From the NCBI RefSeq assembly GCF_009909155.2, contig NZ_JAAAPM020000023.1:1-64000 (forward strand): 64,000 nt of DNA, read 5' to 3'. Position numbers and translations under genes: made by a program. Source of the stretch: Flavobacterium undicola. GTDB lineage: Bacteria; Bacteroidota; Bacteroidia; Flavobacteriales; Flavobacteriaceae. The notes under the pieces are model-generated. The model did no database searches. It had not been told where the DNA came from and saw nothing but the letters and a program-made list of their open reading frames with translations. Of the stretch, positions 33,792 to 42,391 are shown piece after piece (within the stretch, counting starts at the first letter, position 1; the number at the start of each line of letters is the position of its first letter).

Positions 33792-35264
33792 CTATCTTAC
33801 AATTTTAAACTTCTTCAACAAGCCATCGATAACCTCATTAATTTGAATGGAAATAACAAACTTATAATTCAAATACACATAAGCAATGCTCACTAAAATT
33901 GACTTTAAACCAATGCCGACAATAGGATATGAAGGAAACAACTCCCAAAAGTAAAACAATAGAAATAAAATAGAGGTTAGCCCTATAGAATACAGCGTTT
34001 GGTTTGTAAAAGGATACAGATGCAATCTTTTTACAACAAACATTAATTTAGCGATGCTATATAAAGTGATTGATAATAAAGTCGCAAATGCAGAGCCTAT
34101 AATGCCATACATTGGAATAAAAATCATATTTAGTACCACAGTAAGAAAAACCAAAACAACTCCTAAAAACAATACCGCCCTGTAATATTTTGTATTAAAT
34201 ATAATGGCATTATTATTCCCAAGGATTAAATCAAAATACTTGGATAAACCTATCATAAACACCACTAGAATTCCTCCTCCATATTCCTCAGGAATCATCT
34301 TATACAACTGACTGATATTTACAAAAATGCACAACATGACATAACCTCCTACAATCTGCAAATTAATTGAGGTCTTTTTGTATAAATCATTCAATTCATC
34401 ATGTTTTTCCTCGTGCATCAATTTTGCCGTTATTGGATAAACAATTTGGTGCATCGCTCTACTTGGAACCGAAATCACCAAGGCAATATAAGTCGCAACT
34501 GAATAATAGGCGATATTTTCGATTTTGATATATTGATTCAGCATCAATTTGTCAATATCTAATAATAAAGTTGCTACTCCTCCTGATAAAATGATGAAAA
34601 AAGTATAGACTGTAATATCTTTTACATTGTGTGGTACCGAAAGTTGGAAATTGGGTTTCTTTAGATAAAAAGCATAAAACATCGTAGCCAGAAATGCCAA
34701 AAGATAAATGACTGCTGTGACATAGATAAACTGAATAGCACTAATCCAGTGGTAATACACTCCAATTAATGCTATTAACGAAAACAATCGCAAACCTACT
34801 TCTTTAATAAAATTCCCAAAAACTGAATGCATTTGCACTCTGGCCCAAGCATAAAATATTTCGAAATAAGCCATACAAATTCCTATAAACGGAATTAGCC
34901 ACAAGAATTCTTTTACAATAGGATTTACTTTCGATAAATAAGCCGAAATGTCATTGTAAAAAAACAAACAAATCAACAGTAAAGGAATGGATAAGATTAA
35001 AGGAAATAAAACGGCAAAAGACAAAAACTCTTCTTCCTCTTTGTCGTTTTTACATTGGGAAAAAAACTTCACCAATGTATTTTGCATTCCAAAAGCCAAT
35101 AAAGGCATTATTATAGCTGCTGCCGAAAGAATATAATTATTTAAAGCATAATAAGTTGCTCCTAAAAAATACGGATATAAATAAATGGTATTTACCGCCC
35201 CTATCCCAAAACCTATGTAAGTAAGTATCGTGTTTTTTAATGACTGATTTAATACAAGTCCCAT
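33792..35264 (-). CDS. Wzx-like polysaccharide flippase
   Basis: A 490-residue membrane protein with about 12-14 helices of the MATE/PST-exporter type, starting NQSLKNTILTYIGFGIGAVNTIYLYPYFLG. Such proteins flip lipid-linked oligosaccharides across the inner membrane. It lies 14 nt downstream of a glycosyltransferase gene on the same strand, which supports a role in cell-surface glycan export. The substrate is unknown. Confidence 0.88.
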   Translation of the reverse strand: MGLVLNQSLKNTILTYIGFGIGAVNTIYLYPYFLGATYYALNNYILSAAAIIMPLLAFGMQNTLVKFFSQCKNDKEEEEFLSFAVLFPLILSIPLLLICLFFYNDISAYLSKVNPIVKEFLWLIPFIGICMAYFEIFYAWARVQMHSVFGNFIKEVGLRLFSLIALIGVYYHWISAIQFIYVTAVIYLLAFLATMFYAFYLKKPNFQLSVPHNVKDITVYTFFIILSGGVATLLLDIDKLMLNQYIKIENIAYYSVATYIALVISVPSRAMHQIVYPITAKLMHEEKHDELNDLYKKTSINLQIVGGYVMLCIFVNISQLYKMIPEEYGGGILVVFMIGLSKYFDLILGNNNAIIFNTKYYRAVLFLGVVLVFLTVVLNMIFIPMYGIIGSAFATLLSITLYSIAKLMFVVKRLHLYPFTNQTLYSIGLTSILFLLFYFWELFPSYPIVGIGLKSILVSIAYVYLNYKFVISIQINEVIDGLLKKFKIVR

Positions 35265-35278
35265 TTATGAATATAAAA

Positions 35279-36571
35279 TTAGATGTTAGAAGATAGAAGT
35301 TGTACCAATTGCTCAGTCAAATTTTTCCTTGAATATTTTTGTAATCCTACACCATGAGATTGCAATTTCCCTTCCAGGTATTGATTATAAAAGTCCAAAA
35401 TTAACTTTTTAAGTTTTACTTTTTCAGAATAATCGAAAAATACTCCGGTGTTGGTTTCTGTAATAATTTCGGCAAAATCAGAACCGTTGGGTCCAATAGC
35501 GATAATTGGTCGATTAGAAACCAGATACTCAAACAATTTACCGGGAATAATGCTCTTTGTTTCCTCAGAATCAATTTCGATAAGTAATAAAACCTGTGAT
35601 TTTCTTTGATGTGCTATCGCTTCTGCATGGGAAACATAACCTAAATTATTCAAATAGCCATTCAAACCAAACTCTGTAATAGAATCTAAGACTTCCTGAC
35701 TGACTGCGCCAATTAATTTGATTTCTAAATGAGATTTGAAATCAGGAATTTCAGCTACTAATTCAACAATGGATTCCCATAGTAACTTTGGATTTCTAGC
35801 CGAAAGAAAAGAACCAATATGCGCCAAAGAAAATTTAGCATCTAAAGTTTGTTTCTCGACTTTTTCTATATCAAAACCATTTGTAATTACAGCAATGGGC
35901 TTTGTGGTCAGTGCTTGAAATTCGGTTTTTGTAGTTTTACTGGTAACAATAATAGTGTCAGCCGTATTCAAAACCTGTGACTCTAACTCCTTGTGTTTTT
36001 GAGCTGCAGTATCAGACAAACGTAACGATTTATGATAGCCTATAGTTGTCCAGGGATCTCTAAAATCAGCAAACCATTTTACATTTAATTTCTGTTTTAA
36101 TTCCAATCCAATAAGATGCAAACTATGCGGTGGCCCTGAAGTAACAATAGTATCAATATTATTTTCAACTATGTATTTCTCTAAATAAGAAACAGAAGGT
36201 TTTATCCAAAAAAATCGAGCATCTGGAATAAATAAATTACCGCGAATCCATAGAAAAACTTTATCTAAAAAGGATTGTTTCTTCTGGTTGGGAATAATCC
36301 CCGAATTCATCTTCTTGGTTTTATTCTTCGATAAAAAAGAAGCCAATTGATAAGGTTCAAATATTTTCTGTTTTAGAATAATAGCCTTATCTGAAACTTC
36401 TTTTACTAAGTTTTCATCAACAATAGGATAAGTAGGATTTTCAGGAATATAGACTATGGGCTGAACGCCAAAATCAGGTAAATATTTAACAAATTTAAGC
36501 CAACGCTGTACTCCTGGTCCTCCAGCTGGCGGCCAATAATAAGTAATAATTAAAAGTTTTTCTGATTTCAA
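35279..36571 (-). CDS. glycosyltransferase, GT-B fold
   Basis: A 430-residue protein starting KLLIITYYWPPAGGPGVQRWLKF, a typical GT4-like N terminus. It has FADFRDPWTTIGYH and a C-terminal nucleotide-sugar-binding part with LLIEIDSEETKSIIPGKLFEYLVSNRPIIAIG (acidic E before FEYL). It probably adds a sugar to a surface glycan. It is transcribed with the flippase downstream, but only these two glycan genes are clustered here. Confidence 0.9.
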   Translation of the reverse strand: MKSEKLLIITYYWPPAGGPGVQRWLKFVKYLPDFGVQPIVYIPENPTYPIVDENLVKEVSDKAIILKQKIFEPYQLASFLSKNKTKKMNSGIIPNQKKQSFLDKVFLWIRGNLFIPDARFFWIKPSVSYLEKYIVENNIDTIVTSGPPHSLHLIGLELKQKLNVKWFADFRDPWTTIGYHKSLRLSDTAAQKHKELESQVLNTADTIIVTSKTTKTEFQALTTKPIAVITNGFDIEKVEKQTLDAKFSLAHIGSFLSARNPKLLWESIVELVAEIPDFKSHLEIKLIGAVSQEVLDSITEFGLNGYLNNLGYVSHAEAIAHQRKSQVLLLIEIDSEETKSIIPGKLFEYLVSNRPIIAIGPNGSDFAEIITETNTGVFFDYSEKVKLKKLILDFYNQYLEGKLQSHGVGLQKYSRKNLTEQLVQLLSSNI

Positions 36572-36594
36572 GTTTAAGATTTTGTGATATTGAA

Positions 36595-37062
36595 TTATAG
36601 ATCTCTATTTATTTTTTCAAGTTCCTCAATATCTAAAAGATCCTTGGGCCTGTTGGCTGCTTTTTTTGCAATTATTAGATTTTTATAATCAATAAAAAAT
36701 ACTGGGATTCCATTTATATCTACAACATTTGCTTTTTCTAAAATCGCTGTAAAAGACTGATTTTCTAAGCCTTTAACAGAAGTCATAATATCCAATCTAA
36801 GATTAAAATTTAGAGTAAAATCTGTCCAACCTGGAATAAATTGCATCGTATTAATACTTTCAAAATCGCCTAATCCCATTTGTTTAATGGCATTCCTTAA
36901 ATTTTCACGATTAACAATTGTATCTTCTATAAAAATATCAATATCTCCAGTGTTTCTTCCGTAGCCATAAATATTTACCGCAAATCCACCAATAGTTAGA
37001 TAGTTTACATTATTTTCTGATAAATATTTCCAAACATCTAATATTTGCTCATTCATATTCAT
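36595..37062 (-). CDS. MNT-type nucleotidyltransferase (DUF6036-like)
   Basis: A 155-residue minimal nucleotidyltransferase. Catalytic features are GGFAVNIYGYGRNTGDIDIFIE (GG plus the DxD metal pair) and a third Asp in NLRLDIMT. A likely alternative start is the second Met at 37056. Proteins of this kind act as AbiEii- or MntA-like partners in toxin-antitoxin systems that AMPylate or tail RNA or partner proteins. It follows a 54-residue gene by 6 nt, forming a compact two-gene unit inside otherwise metabolic genes. The toxin-antitoxin role is an inference from fold and layout. Confidence 0.8.
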   Translation of the reverse strand: MNMNEQILDVWKYLSENNVNYLTIGGFAVNIYGYGRNTGDIDIFIEDTIVNRENLRNAIKQMGLGDFESINTMQFIPGWTDFTLNFNLRLDIMTSVKGLENQSFTAILEKANVVDINGIPVFFIDYKNLIIAKKAANRPKDLLDIEELEKINRDL

Positions 37063-37068
37063 TTCAAA

Positions 37069-37233
37069 TTATTTTGATTTTGAATATTTTTTTGCATTTC
37101 TCAACATATAAGAAAGTTCGATTATTGCTATCAATTTTTCAAAACGCTGTTGATAGGTCAATTGTCTCGTTTCTTCTATATACCTCGCTTCCATTAATTT
37201 TGGGTGTGCGTGATTTAATTTGACTTTGCCCAT
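37069..37233 (-). CDS. 54-residue basic protein paired with nucleotidyltransferase
   Basis: A short protein beginning MGKVKLNHAHPKLMEARYIE and rich in helix-forming residues (QQRFEKLIAIIELSYMLRNAKKYSKSK). It lies 6 nt upstream of the MNT gene on the same strand. Size, charge and position fit a small cognate partner (antitoxin- or adaptor-like), but no family is recognised. ATG start and TAA stop are clear. Confidence 0.7.
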   Translation of the reverse strand: MGKVKLNHAHPKLMEARYIEETRQLTYQQRFEKLIAIIELSYMLRNAKKYSKSK

Positions 37234-37291
37234 TTCATTTAAAAATTAGATTCTTTCGAAATTTATCTTTATCAAAATTACAAATAAAATA

Positions 37292-39724
37292 TCATATGTT
37301 GAGTCTTCCTTTTTTCCTTTCGTAATAAATTCCTCCAACTAAAAGTAATAACATTCCAATTGAGCTTATCAAAGTGATGGTTCCACCGGTTTTGATAACC
37401 TGAGGTTCAAATTTAAATTCAATCGTATGTTTTCCACCAGGAATTTCCATTGCTCTCAAAACATAATCAACAGGAAAATGATCTGTCAATTTACCATCGA
37501 TATAAGCGTTCCACCCATTTTTATAATACATCTCAGAGAATACAGCTAAACCGTCTTTGCTATTATCAGATTTGTATTTAATATAATTTGGTTTATAAGT
37601 AACTACCTGAATAGTTCCCGTTGTATCCCAAGCTTTTTTCATTCTGGCATTTTTAAATTTACCTTCATGCTCATGAACATTGAAAACTGCAACTTTTTTA
37701 GTATCGATATCATCTAACGCTTTCATAACATCATCAGGCTTATTAACCAGTTTTACAGCGCTTACAAACCATGCATTTCCGTTTGCATCCGGATTTATTG
37801 TTGGTATAGGTGCACCCGTAGAATCGACCTGAATTACATACTTAACATTTAGCATGTTCAATATTTCCAGATTATTTTTTGCAATTTGATAATCATACAA
37901 TTGTTGCATTCTTCTTGGTCTTACAGCACTGTAACCACCAATTGTTTTATGAAAATAAGAAGACCGACCCTGCAATTGTCCCTGTGGATCAAATACGCGA
38001 TAAACCGAAGTATCTTGTAAAATTTTTGTATCAGCAGGTGTTTCCTGGAATGGAGCAGCAATCTGAACCGGGCTAACAAAATCCTTAGCTGAAACGTATT
38101 TTTTATCTACAAAGAACAAATCAAAAATCATTAATAATGCGACAATAACCAAAGCTGTTGTATGCGAAAATTTGTTTTTAATAAACAACCACAAAACACC
38201 AAAAGTTACTACAATAAAGAAACCAGAACGAAGCAAATCAGCAGAATATAAAGACATTCTGTCTTCTTTTAATGCATCAACAAATGCTGGTCCGTAACTT
38301 TCTAAATAATATTTATCGCTCATTCCTGTAAAATGGAAAAAACCTTTTGCAAAAACCAGAATCAAAAGAACTCCAAGTCCAAAAACTCCTGCTTGAATTA
38401 AAGCTTTCTGCTGTAATTTAGGTTCGTCTTTTGCTTTAAAAAAGGATTGCAACCCCATCACAGCAAGCACAGGAATACACAATTCTAAGATTACCTGAAT
38501 AGACGATACTGCTCTAAACTTATCATACATTGGGACATATTCAATAAAGAAATCGGTCAGTAAAGAAAAGTTTTTTCCCCAGGAAAGCATCAAAGTAAAT
38601 AATGCTCCAGAAAGAAAAACATATTTTATCTTTCGCTCATCTATAAATAAGGCTAAAACAGCCAAAAAGAAAACCACAACTCCAATATATGCAGGAGCCG
38701 AAACAATTGGCTGATCTCCCCAGTACGTCGGCATACCTGAAACAAAATCGGCCGCCTGATCTGATGGAACTCCCTGTTCAATCATAAAAGAATACATACG
38801 ACTATCTGTACCAACATTCTCATGGCTTGATCCTCCAAAAATTCTTGGAGCAATTAAATTCAGACTTTCTGCAATTCCATAACTATATTCTGTGATATAA
38901 TCTGTCGTCATAGACGCAGTAGTTTCATTTTTTGAACCATCAGGATTAAAAGTTAACTCACTTTTATCTCTAATACTGTATTTTGCATATTCACTGGTTG
39001 CTAATAAATTCCCAGCATTAGCTCCGAGCGCAACAATTCCGGCTATAGCCAAAGTTCCAATCGAAATTAAAAGTGGCTTATATTCTTTTTCTTTGATAAA
39101 ATTAAAAGCAAAATAACCTGAAAGTATCAATAAGAAAATCAACAGGTAATACGTCATTTGGAAGTGGTTTGCATTTATTTCTAATGCAACGGCAAACATG
39201 GTGAGAAGTCCTCCCAAAATATATTTTTTCTGAAAAACAAGTATAAAACCTGCAATTACCAGCGGCATATAAGCAATAGCATGCGCTTTTGCATTATGCC
39301 CAACACCTAAAATAATAATCAAATATGTAGAAAAACCGAAAGCAATCGCACCAATAAAAGCTTTTAAAGGATCGGTTTTTAGGACTAGTAACAATCCGTA
39401 GAAACCTAAGAAATATAGAAATAAATAATCTGCAGGACGAGGAAGAAAACGTAGAACGTCATCTATTTTACCAACAAAATCATACGGATAATTAGCTCCT
39501 AACTGATAAGTCGGCATTCCTCCAAAAGCTGAATTGGTCCAATAAGGCTCGATGTGTTCAGTAGCTCTAAAATCATTTTGTTCCTTCGCCATACCCGTAT
39601 ATTGGGCAATATCCGATTGAAAAATTTGTTTCCTTTGAAGTACCGGATAAAAATAAATTAGTGAAACTAATACAAAACCAAGAATGGCAATAGCGTGCGG
39701 GTATAACCTATTTATTATTTTCAA
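37292..39724 (-). CDS. YfhO-like large membrane protein
   Basis: An 810-residue protein with about 12 membrane helices and a C-terminal extracytoplasmic domain, starting IINRLYPHAIAILGFVLVSLIYFYPVLQ. The N-terminal loop has QNDFRATEHIEPYWTNSAFGGMPTYQ and the C-terminal region ends in a beta-rich domain before a final helix (GGTITLISSIGMLLLLVGGIYY). YfhO-family proteins act as GT-C type glycosyltransferases or lipid-anchor modifiers (for example in lipoteichoic acid glycosylation in Gram-positives). The substrate here is unknown. Confidence 0.85.
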   Translation of the reverse strand: MKIINRLYPHAIAILGFVLVSLIYFYPVLQRKQIFQSDIAQYTGMAKEQNDFRATEHIEPYWTNSAFGGMPTYQLGANYPYDFVGKIDDVLRFLPRPADYLFLYFLGFYGLLLVLKTDPLKAFIGAIAFGFSTYLIIILGVGHNAKAHAIAYMPLVIAGFILVFQKKYILGGLLTMFAVALEINANHFQMTYYLLIFLLILSGYFAFNFIKEKEYKPLLISIGTLAIAGIVALGANAGNLLATSEYAKYSIRDKSELTFNPDGSKNETTASMTTDYITEYSYGIAESLNLIAPRIFGGSSHENVGTDSRMYSFMIEQGVPSDQAADFVSGMPTYWGDQPIVSAPAYIGVVVFFLAVLALFIDERKIKYVFLSGALFTLMLSWGKNFSLLTDFFIEYVPMYDKFRAVSSIQVILELCIPVLAVMGLQSFFKAKDEPKLQQKALIQAGVFGLGVLLILVFAKGFFHFTGMSDKYYLESYGPAFVDALKEDRMSLYSADLLRSGFFIVVTFGVLWLFIKNKFSHTTALVIVALLMIFDLFFVDKKYVSAKDFVSPVQIAAPFQETPADTKILQDTSVYRVFDPQGQLQGRSSYFHKTIGGYSAVRPRRMQQLYDYQIAKNNLEILNMLNVKYVIQVDSTGAPIPTINPDANGNAWFVSAVKLVNKPDDVMKALDDIDTKKVAVFNVHEHEGKFKNARMKKAWDTTGTIQVVTYKPNYIKYKSDNSKDGLAVFSEMYYKNGWNAYIDGKLTDHFPVDYVLRAMEIPGGKHTIEFKFEPQVIKTGGTITLISSIGMLLLLVGGIYYERKKGRLNI

Positions 39725-39768
39725 TTTTCGAGAATTTTATTAAAATTGGGATTACTAGTGCGGCAAAT

Positions 39769-40053
39769 TTAATCTATTTCTTCGTAATCCACATAATCTC
39801 CTACTTTTTTGGTTTCTCGAGGTTTTTTTACGTTTTGAGTATTGTAAATAATGGTCTCATCCTCCTGGGTATTATTCCATGACTGTTGAGATTGATGCTG
39901 TTGTTGTTGCTGGTACATGTTTTGCCCCGCTTTTTCCACTACTTTTTTCACTAATAGCGGTAAAAACAATTTGGCCAAAAACCTAAAAATATAATAGAAT
40001 GTTATAATATAAAACAGTGTTCTTATAAATCCTGCAAATGATGCTTCTTGCAT
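39769..40053 (-). CDS. DUF4834 family small membrane protein
   Basis: A 94-residue protein starting MQEASFAGFIRTLFYIITFYYIFRF, with one membrane helix followed by a Gln-rich segment (MYQQQQQHQSQQSW) and an acidic tail KKVGDYVDYEEID. These match the DUF4834 pattern seen across Flavobacteriia. The start at 40053 is preferred over an in-frame start at 40083. The function is unknown. Confidence 0.82.
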   Translation of the reverse strand: MQEASFAGFIRTLFYIITFYYIFRFLAKLFLPLLVKKVVEKAGQNMYQQQQQHQSQQSWNNTQEDETIIYNTQNVKKPRETKKVGDYVDYEEID

Positions 40054-40134
40054 AATCAAATATTTTTTTAGCAAAATTAACAAATACTAGATTCAAAAAC
40101 AGATTATCATTCTTAAATAAATAATAAAATATAG

Positions 40135-40142
40135 TACATTTG
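40135..40142 (+). promoter_or_regulatory. -7 element for gene at 40175
   Basis: TACATTTG matches TAnnTTTG, 33 nt before the ATG. Confidence 0.5.
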
Positions 40143-40174
40143 GAAAGCTTATTACTTTTAAAATCCAAAACATC

Positions 40175-41128
40175 ATGTCTCAATTTAAAATTTTATTAGC
40201 CTTAGCCATAAGTCTTTTAGCAAATTACAATTACGGACAACACACTGATGAGATTAATTCCAATCGACCTGGCTTAACTATGTCAGCCTATGCCGTTGGG
40301 AAATCGGTGATTCAAGTGGAAACAGGTGTTTATGGCATCCAAGAAAATCATCGTTTATTAAATTATGATGCCAGCGGATATGGCTTGGACCTTAATTTAC
40401 GTTATGGCTTTTTTATGGAAAAACTGGAATTACTTGCCGATATCCAATATCAAAATGAAGACTTTGTAAGCACTTTTAATCAATACAATAAATCAGCATT
40501 AAAACAAACGGTTTTGGGAGCCAAATACCTCATCTTTGACCCTTACAAAAATTACGAAAAAAGAATCAATGTCTATAGCTGGAAAGCCAACCATGCTTTC
40601 AACTGGCGCCAATTAATTCCTGCAGTTTCTGTTTTTGCTGGTGCAAATTTCACCATGAAAAACAATCCGTATGCTTTTAGCAATGAAGCTATGATTTCGC
40701 CAAAAGTCATGTTAATTACGCAAAATCACCTGGGAGATGGTTCTTGGGTTTTTGTAACCAATATCATTGCCGATTACATTTCGACTGACTATCCTAGTTA
40801 TGGCTACATCATTACTTTAACCAAAGGAATTAGCCGAAAATGGTCGGGATTCATAGAAAACCAAGGATTTAAAAGCGATTTTTACAGCGATGCCATCATG
40901 CGCGGCGGAGCTGCATTTTTACTAAACAAAAACATGCAAATAGACGCTTCAATTAGCCATAATTTAAAAGACACCCCTACTATTTTCTATGGTGGTATTG
41001 GTTTTTCATGGCGATACGACACTAATTACAAAGAAGTCCGAATCAACCTGGACGACGCTCCTTCTCAACCCAGATCGGTACGAAAAGCAGCAAAAAAAGA
41101 TCAAAAACGAAAAGACGCAATAGAATAA
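40175..41128 (+). CDS. outer-membrane beta-barrel protein (transporter-like)
   Basis: A 317-residue exported protein with a signal peptide to about residue 21 (ILLALAISLLANYNYG), then beta-rich sequence with the family-like opening EINSNRPGLTMSAYAVGKSVIQVETGVYG and alternating aromatic strands to the end. It resembles the MetA-pathway/transporter (Phenol_MetA_deg-like) barrels that are common in Bacteroidota. The C-terminal tail is charged (KAAKKDQKRKDAIE). It is followed after 12 nt by the gene at 41141. Confidence 0.75.
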   Translation: MSQFKILLALAISLLANYNYGQHTDEINSNRPGLTMSAYAVGKSVIQVETGVYGIQENHRLLNYDASGYGLDLNLRYGFFMEKLELLADIQYQNEDFVSTFNQYNKSALKQTVLGAKYLIFDPYKNYEKRINVYSWKANHAFNWRQLIPAVSVFAGANFTMKNNPYAFSNEAMISPKVMLITQNHLGDGSWVFVTNIIADYISTDYPSYGYIITLTKGISRKWSGFIENQGFKSDFYSDAIMRGGAAFLLNKNMQIDASISHNLKDTPTIFYGGIGFSWRYDTNYKEVRINLDDAPSQPRSVRKAAKKDQKRKDAIE

Positions 41129-41140
41129 AGAAACAACATA

Positions 41141-42259
41141 ATGATTACAGTAAAAGAAGCAAAGACAAAAAAAGAACTGACCGAATATATCAAATTCCCT
41201 TTTTCGTTATACAAAGACAACGAATTTTGGGTTCCACCGTTGATTGCAGACGAATTAGAAACTTTTGACAAGACTAAAAATCCGGCTTTTGAAAATGCCG
41301 AAGCTTATTTTTACATAGCCTACAAAAACAATGAAATTGCTGGTCGAATTTCAGCCATTATCAATTGGGCAGAAGTAAACGGACAGCAAAAGAAAAAAGT
41401 GCGTTTTGGTTGGTTTGATGTTATTAACGACATTAACGTAACCGAAGCTTTACTGGAAAAAGTATACGAATTAGGCAGAAAAAATAACTTAGAATACGTT
41501 GAAGGCCCAATGGGATTTTCAAATTTGGACAAAGTGGGTGTCCTGACAGAAGGCTTTGACCAACTGGGAACCATGATTACCTGGTACAACCATCCGTATT
41601 ATGCTACTCATTTTGAACAACTGGGTTATGTGGTAGAGAAAGAATATATAGAAAGTAAATTTCCTTTTTCTAACGTACAACCTGAGTTTTTTCAGAAAGC
41701 AAACGAGTTGGTTAAAAAAAGATACCAATTAAAACCGCTTAACTTTAAATCGACAAAGGAAGTAATGCCTTATGTGGATAAAATGTTTGATTTATTCAAT
41801 GCCTCTTATGCTAATTTATCTTCATTTGTGGCAATTTCTGACGTTCAAAAAGAGTATTTCAAGAAAAAATACATCAGCTTTATTAACCCGGAATACATCA
41901 AATTTGTAGAAGACAAAGACCAGAATATTGTTGCTTTTAGTATTGTAATGCCTTCTTTTTCCAGAGCCTTACAAAAAGCCAAAGGAAAACTTTTCCCTTT
42001 TGGATTATTCCATTTGTTGAAAGCAAAAAAACAAAGCAAAGACATGCTTTTCTATTTAATTGGAGTGCATCCCGAATATCAAAACAAAGCCGTAACGGCA
42101 ATTATTTTCAACGAATATTATGATACTTTTAAAGAAAAAGGAATCGAAAACTGCTTTAGAACTCCTGAACTTGCCGATAACGTTGCTATTCACAATCTTT
42201 GGAAACATTTTGACCCAAAAGTACATTGCCGCAGAAAAACCTTCAGAAAAGAACTTTAA
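41141..42259 (+). CDS. GNAT-fold acyltransferase-like protein
   Basis: A 372-residue soluble protein. The N-terminal half has a GNAT-like strand AEAYFYIAYKNNEIAGRISAIINW and a conserved EGPMGFSNLDKVGVLTEGFDQLGTMITWYNHPYY block. The C-terminal half contains a second GNAT-like segment, LFYLIGVHPEYQNKAVTAIIFNEYY, which fits an acetyl-CoA loop. Homologues are often called hypothetical or GTP cyclohydrolase, for which I see no basis. It is in an operon with the barrel protein upstream. The substrate is unknown. Confidence 0.75.
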   Translation: MITVKEAKTKKELTEYIKFPFSLYKDNEFWVPPLIADELETFDKTKNPAFENAEAYFYIAYKNNEIAGRISAIINWAEVNGQQKKKVRFGWFDVINDINVTEALLEKVYELGRKNNLEYVEGPMGFSNLDKVGVLTEGFDQLGTMITWYNHPYYATHFEQLGYVVEKEYIESKFPFSNVQPEFFQKANELVKKRYQLKPLNFKSTKEVMPYVDKMFDLFNASYANLSSFVAISDVQKEYFKKKYISFINPEYIKFVEDKDQNIVAFSIVMPSFSRALQKAKGKLFPFGLFHLLKAKKQSKDMLFYLIGVHPEYQNKAVTAIIFNEYYDTFKEKGIENCFRTPELADNVAIHNLWKHFDPKVHCRRKTFRKEL

Positions 42260-42263
42260 AAAG

Positions 42264-42386
42264 AGTGTTCAGTGTTCAGCTTGAAGTGTTCAGCTGATAG
42301 TAATCCATAAAAAAATCCATTCACCTCGATGAATGGATTTTTTGTTTTAGCATTACTGAATACTAAAAAACTGAACACTGAACACT
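42264..42386. repeat. iterated-word inverted repeat around a terminator
   Basis: AGTGTTCAGTGTTCAG (42264-42279) and its exact reverse complement (42371-42386) flank a bidirectional terminator, giving a nested 123-bp structure between convergent genes. Confidence 0.75.
42308..42345. terminator. bidirectional terminator
   Basis: AAAAATCCATTCA and TGAATGGATTTTT form a perfect stem with A- and T-runs outside, serving both the GNAT-like gene (+) and the CapA/SPT-like gene (-). Confidence 0.9.
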
Positions 42387-42391
42387 AATTT

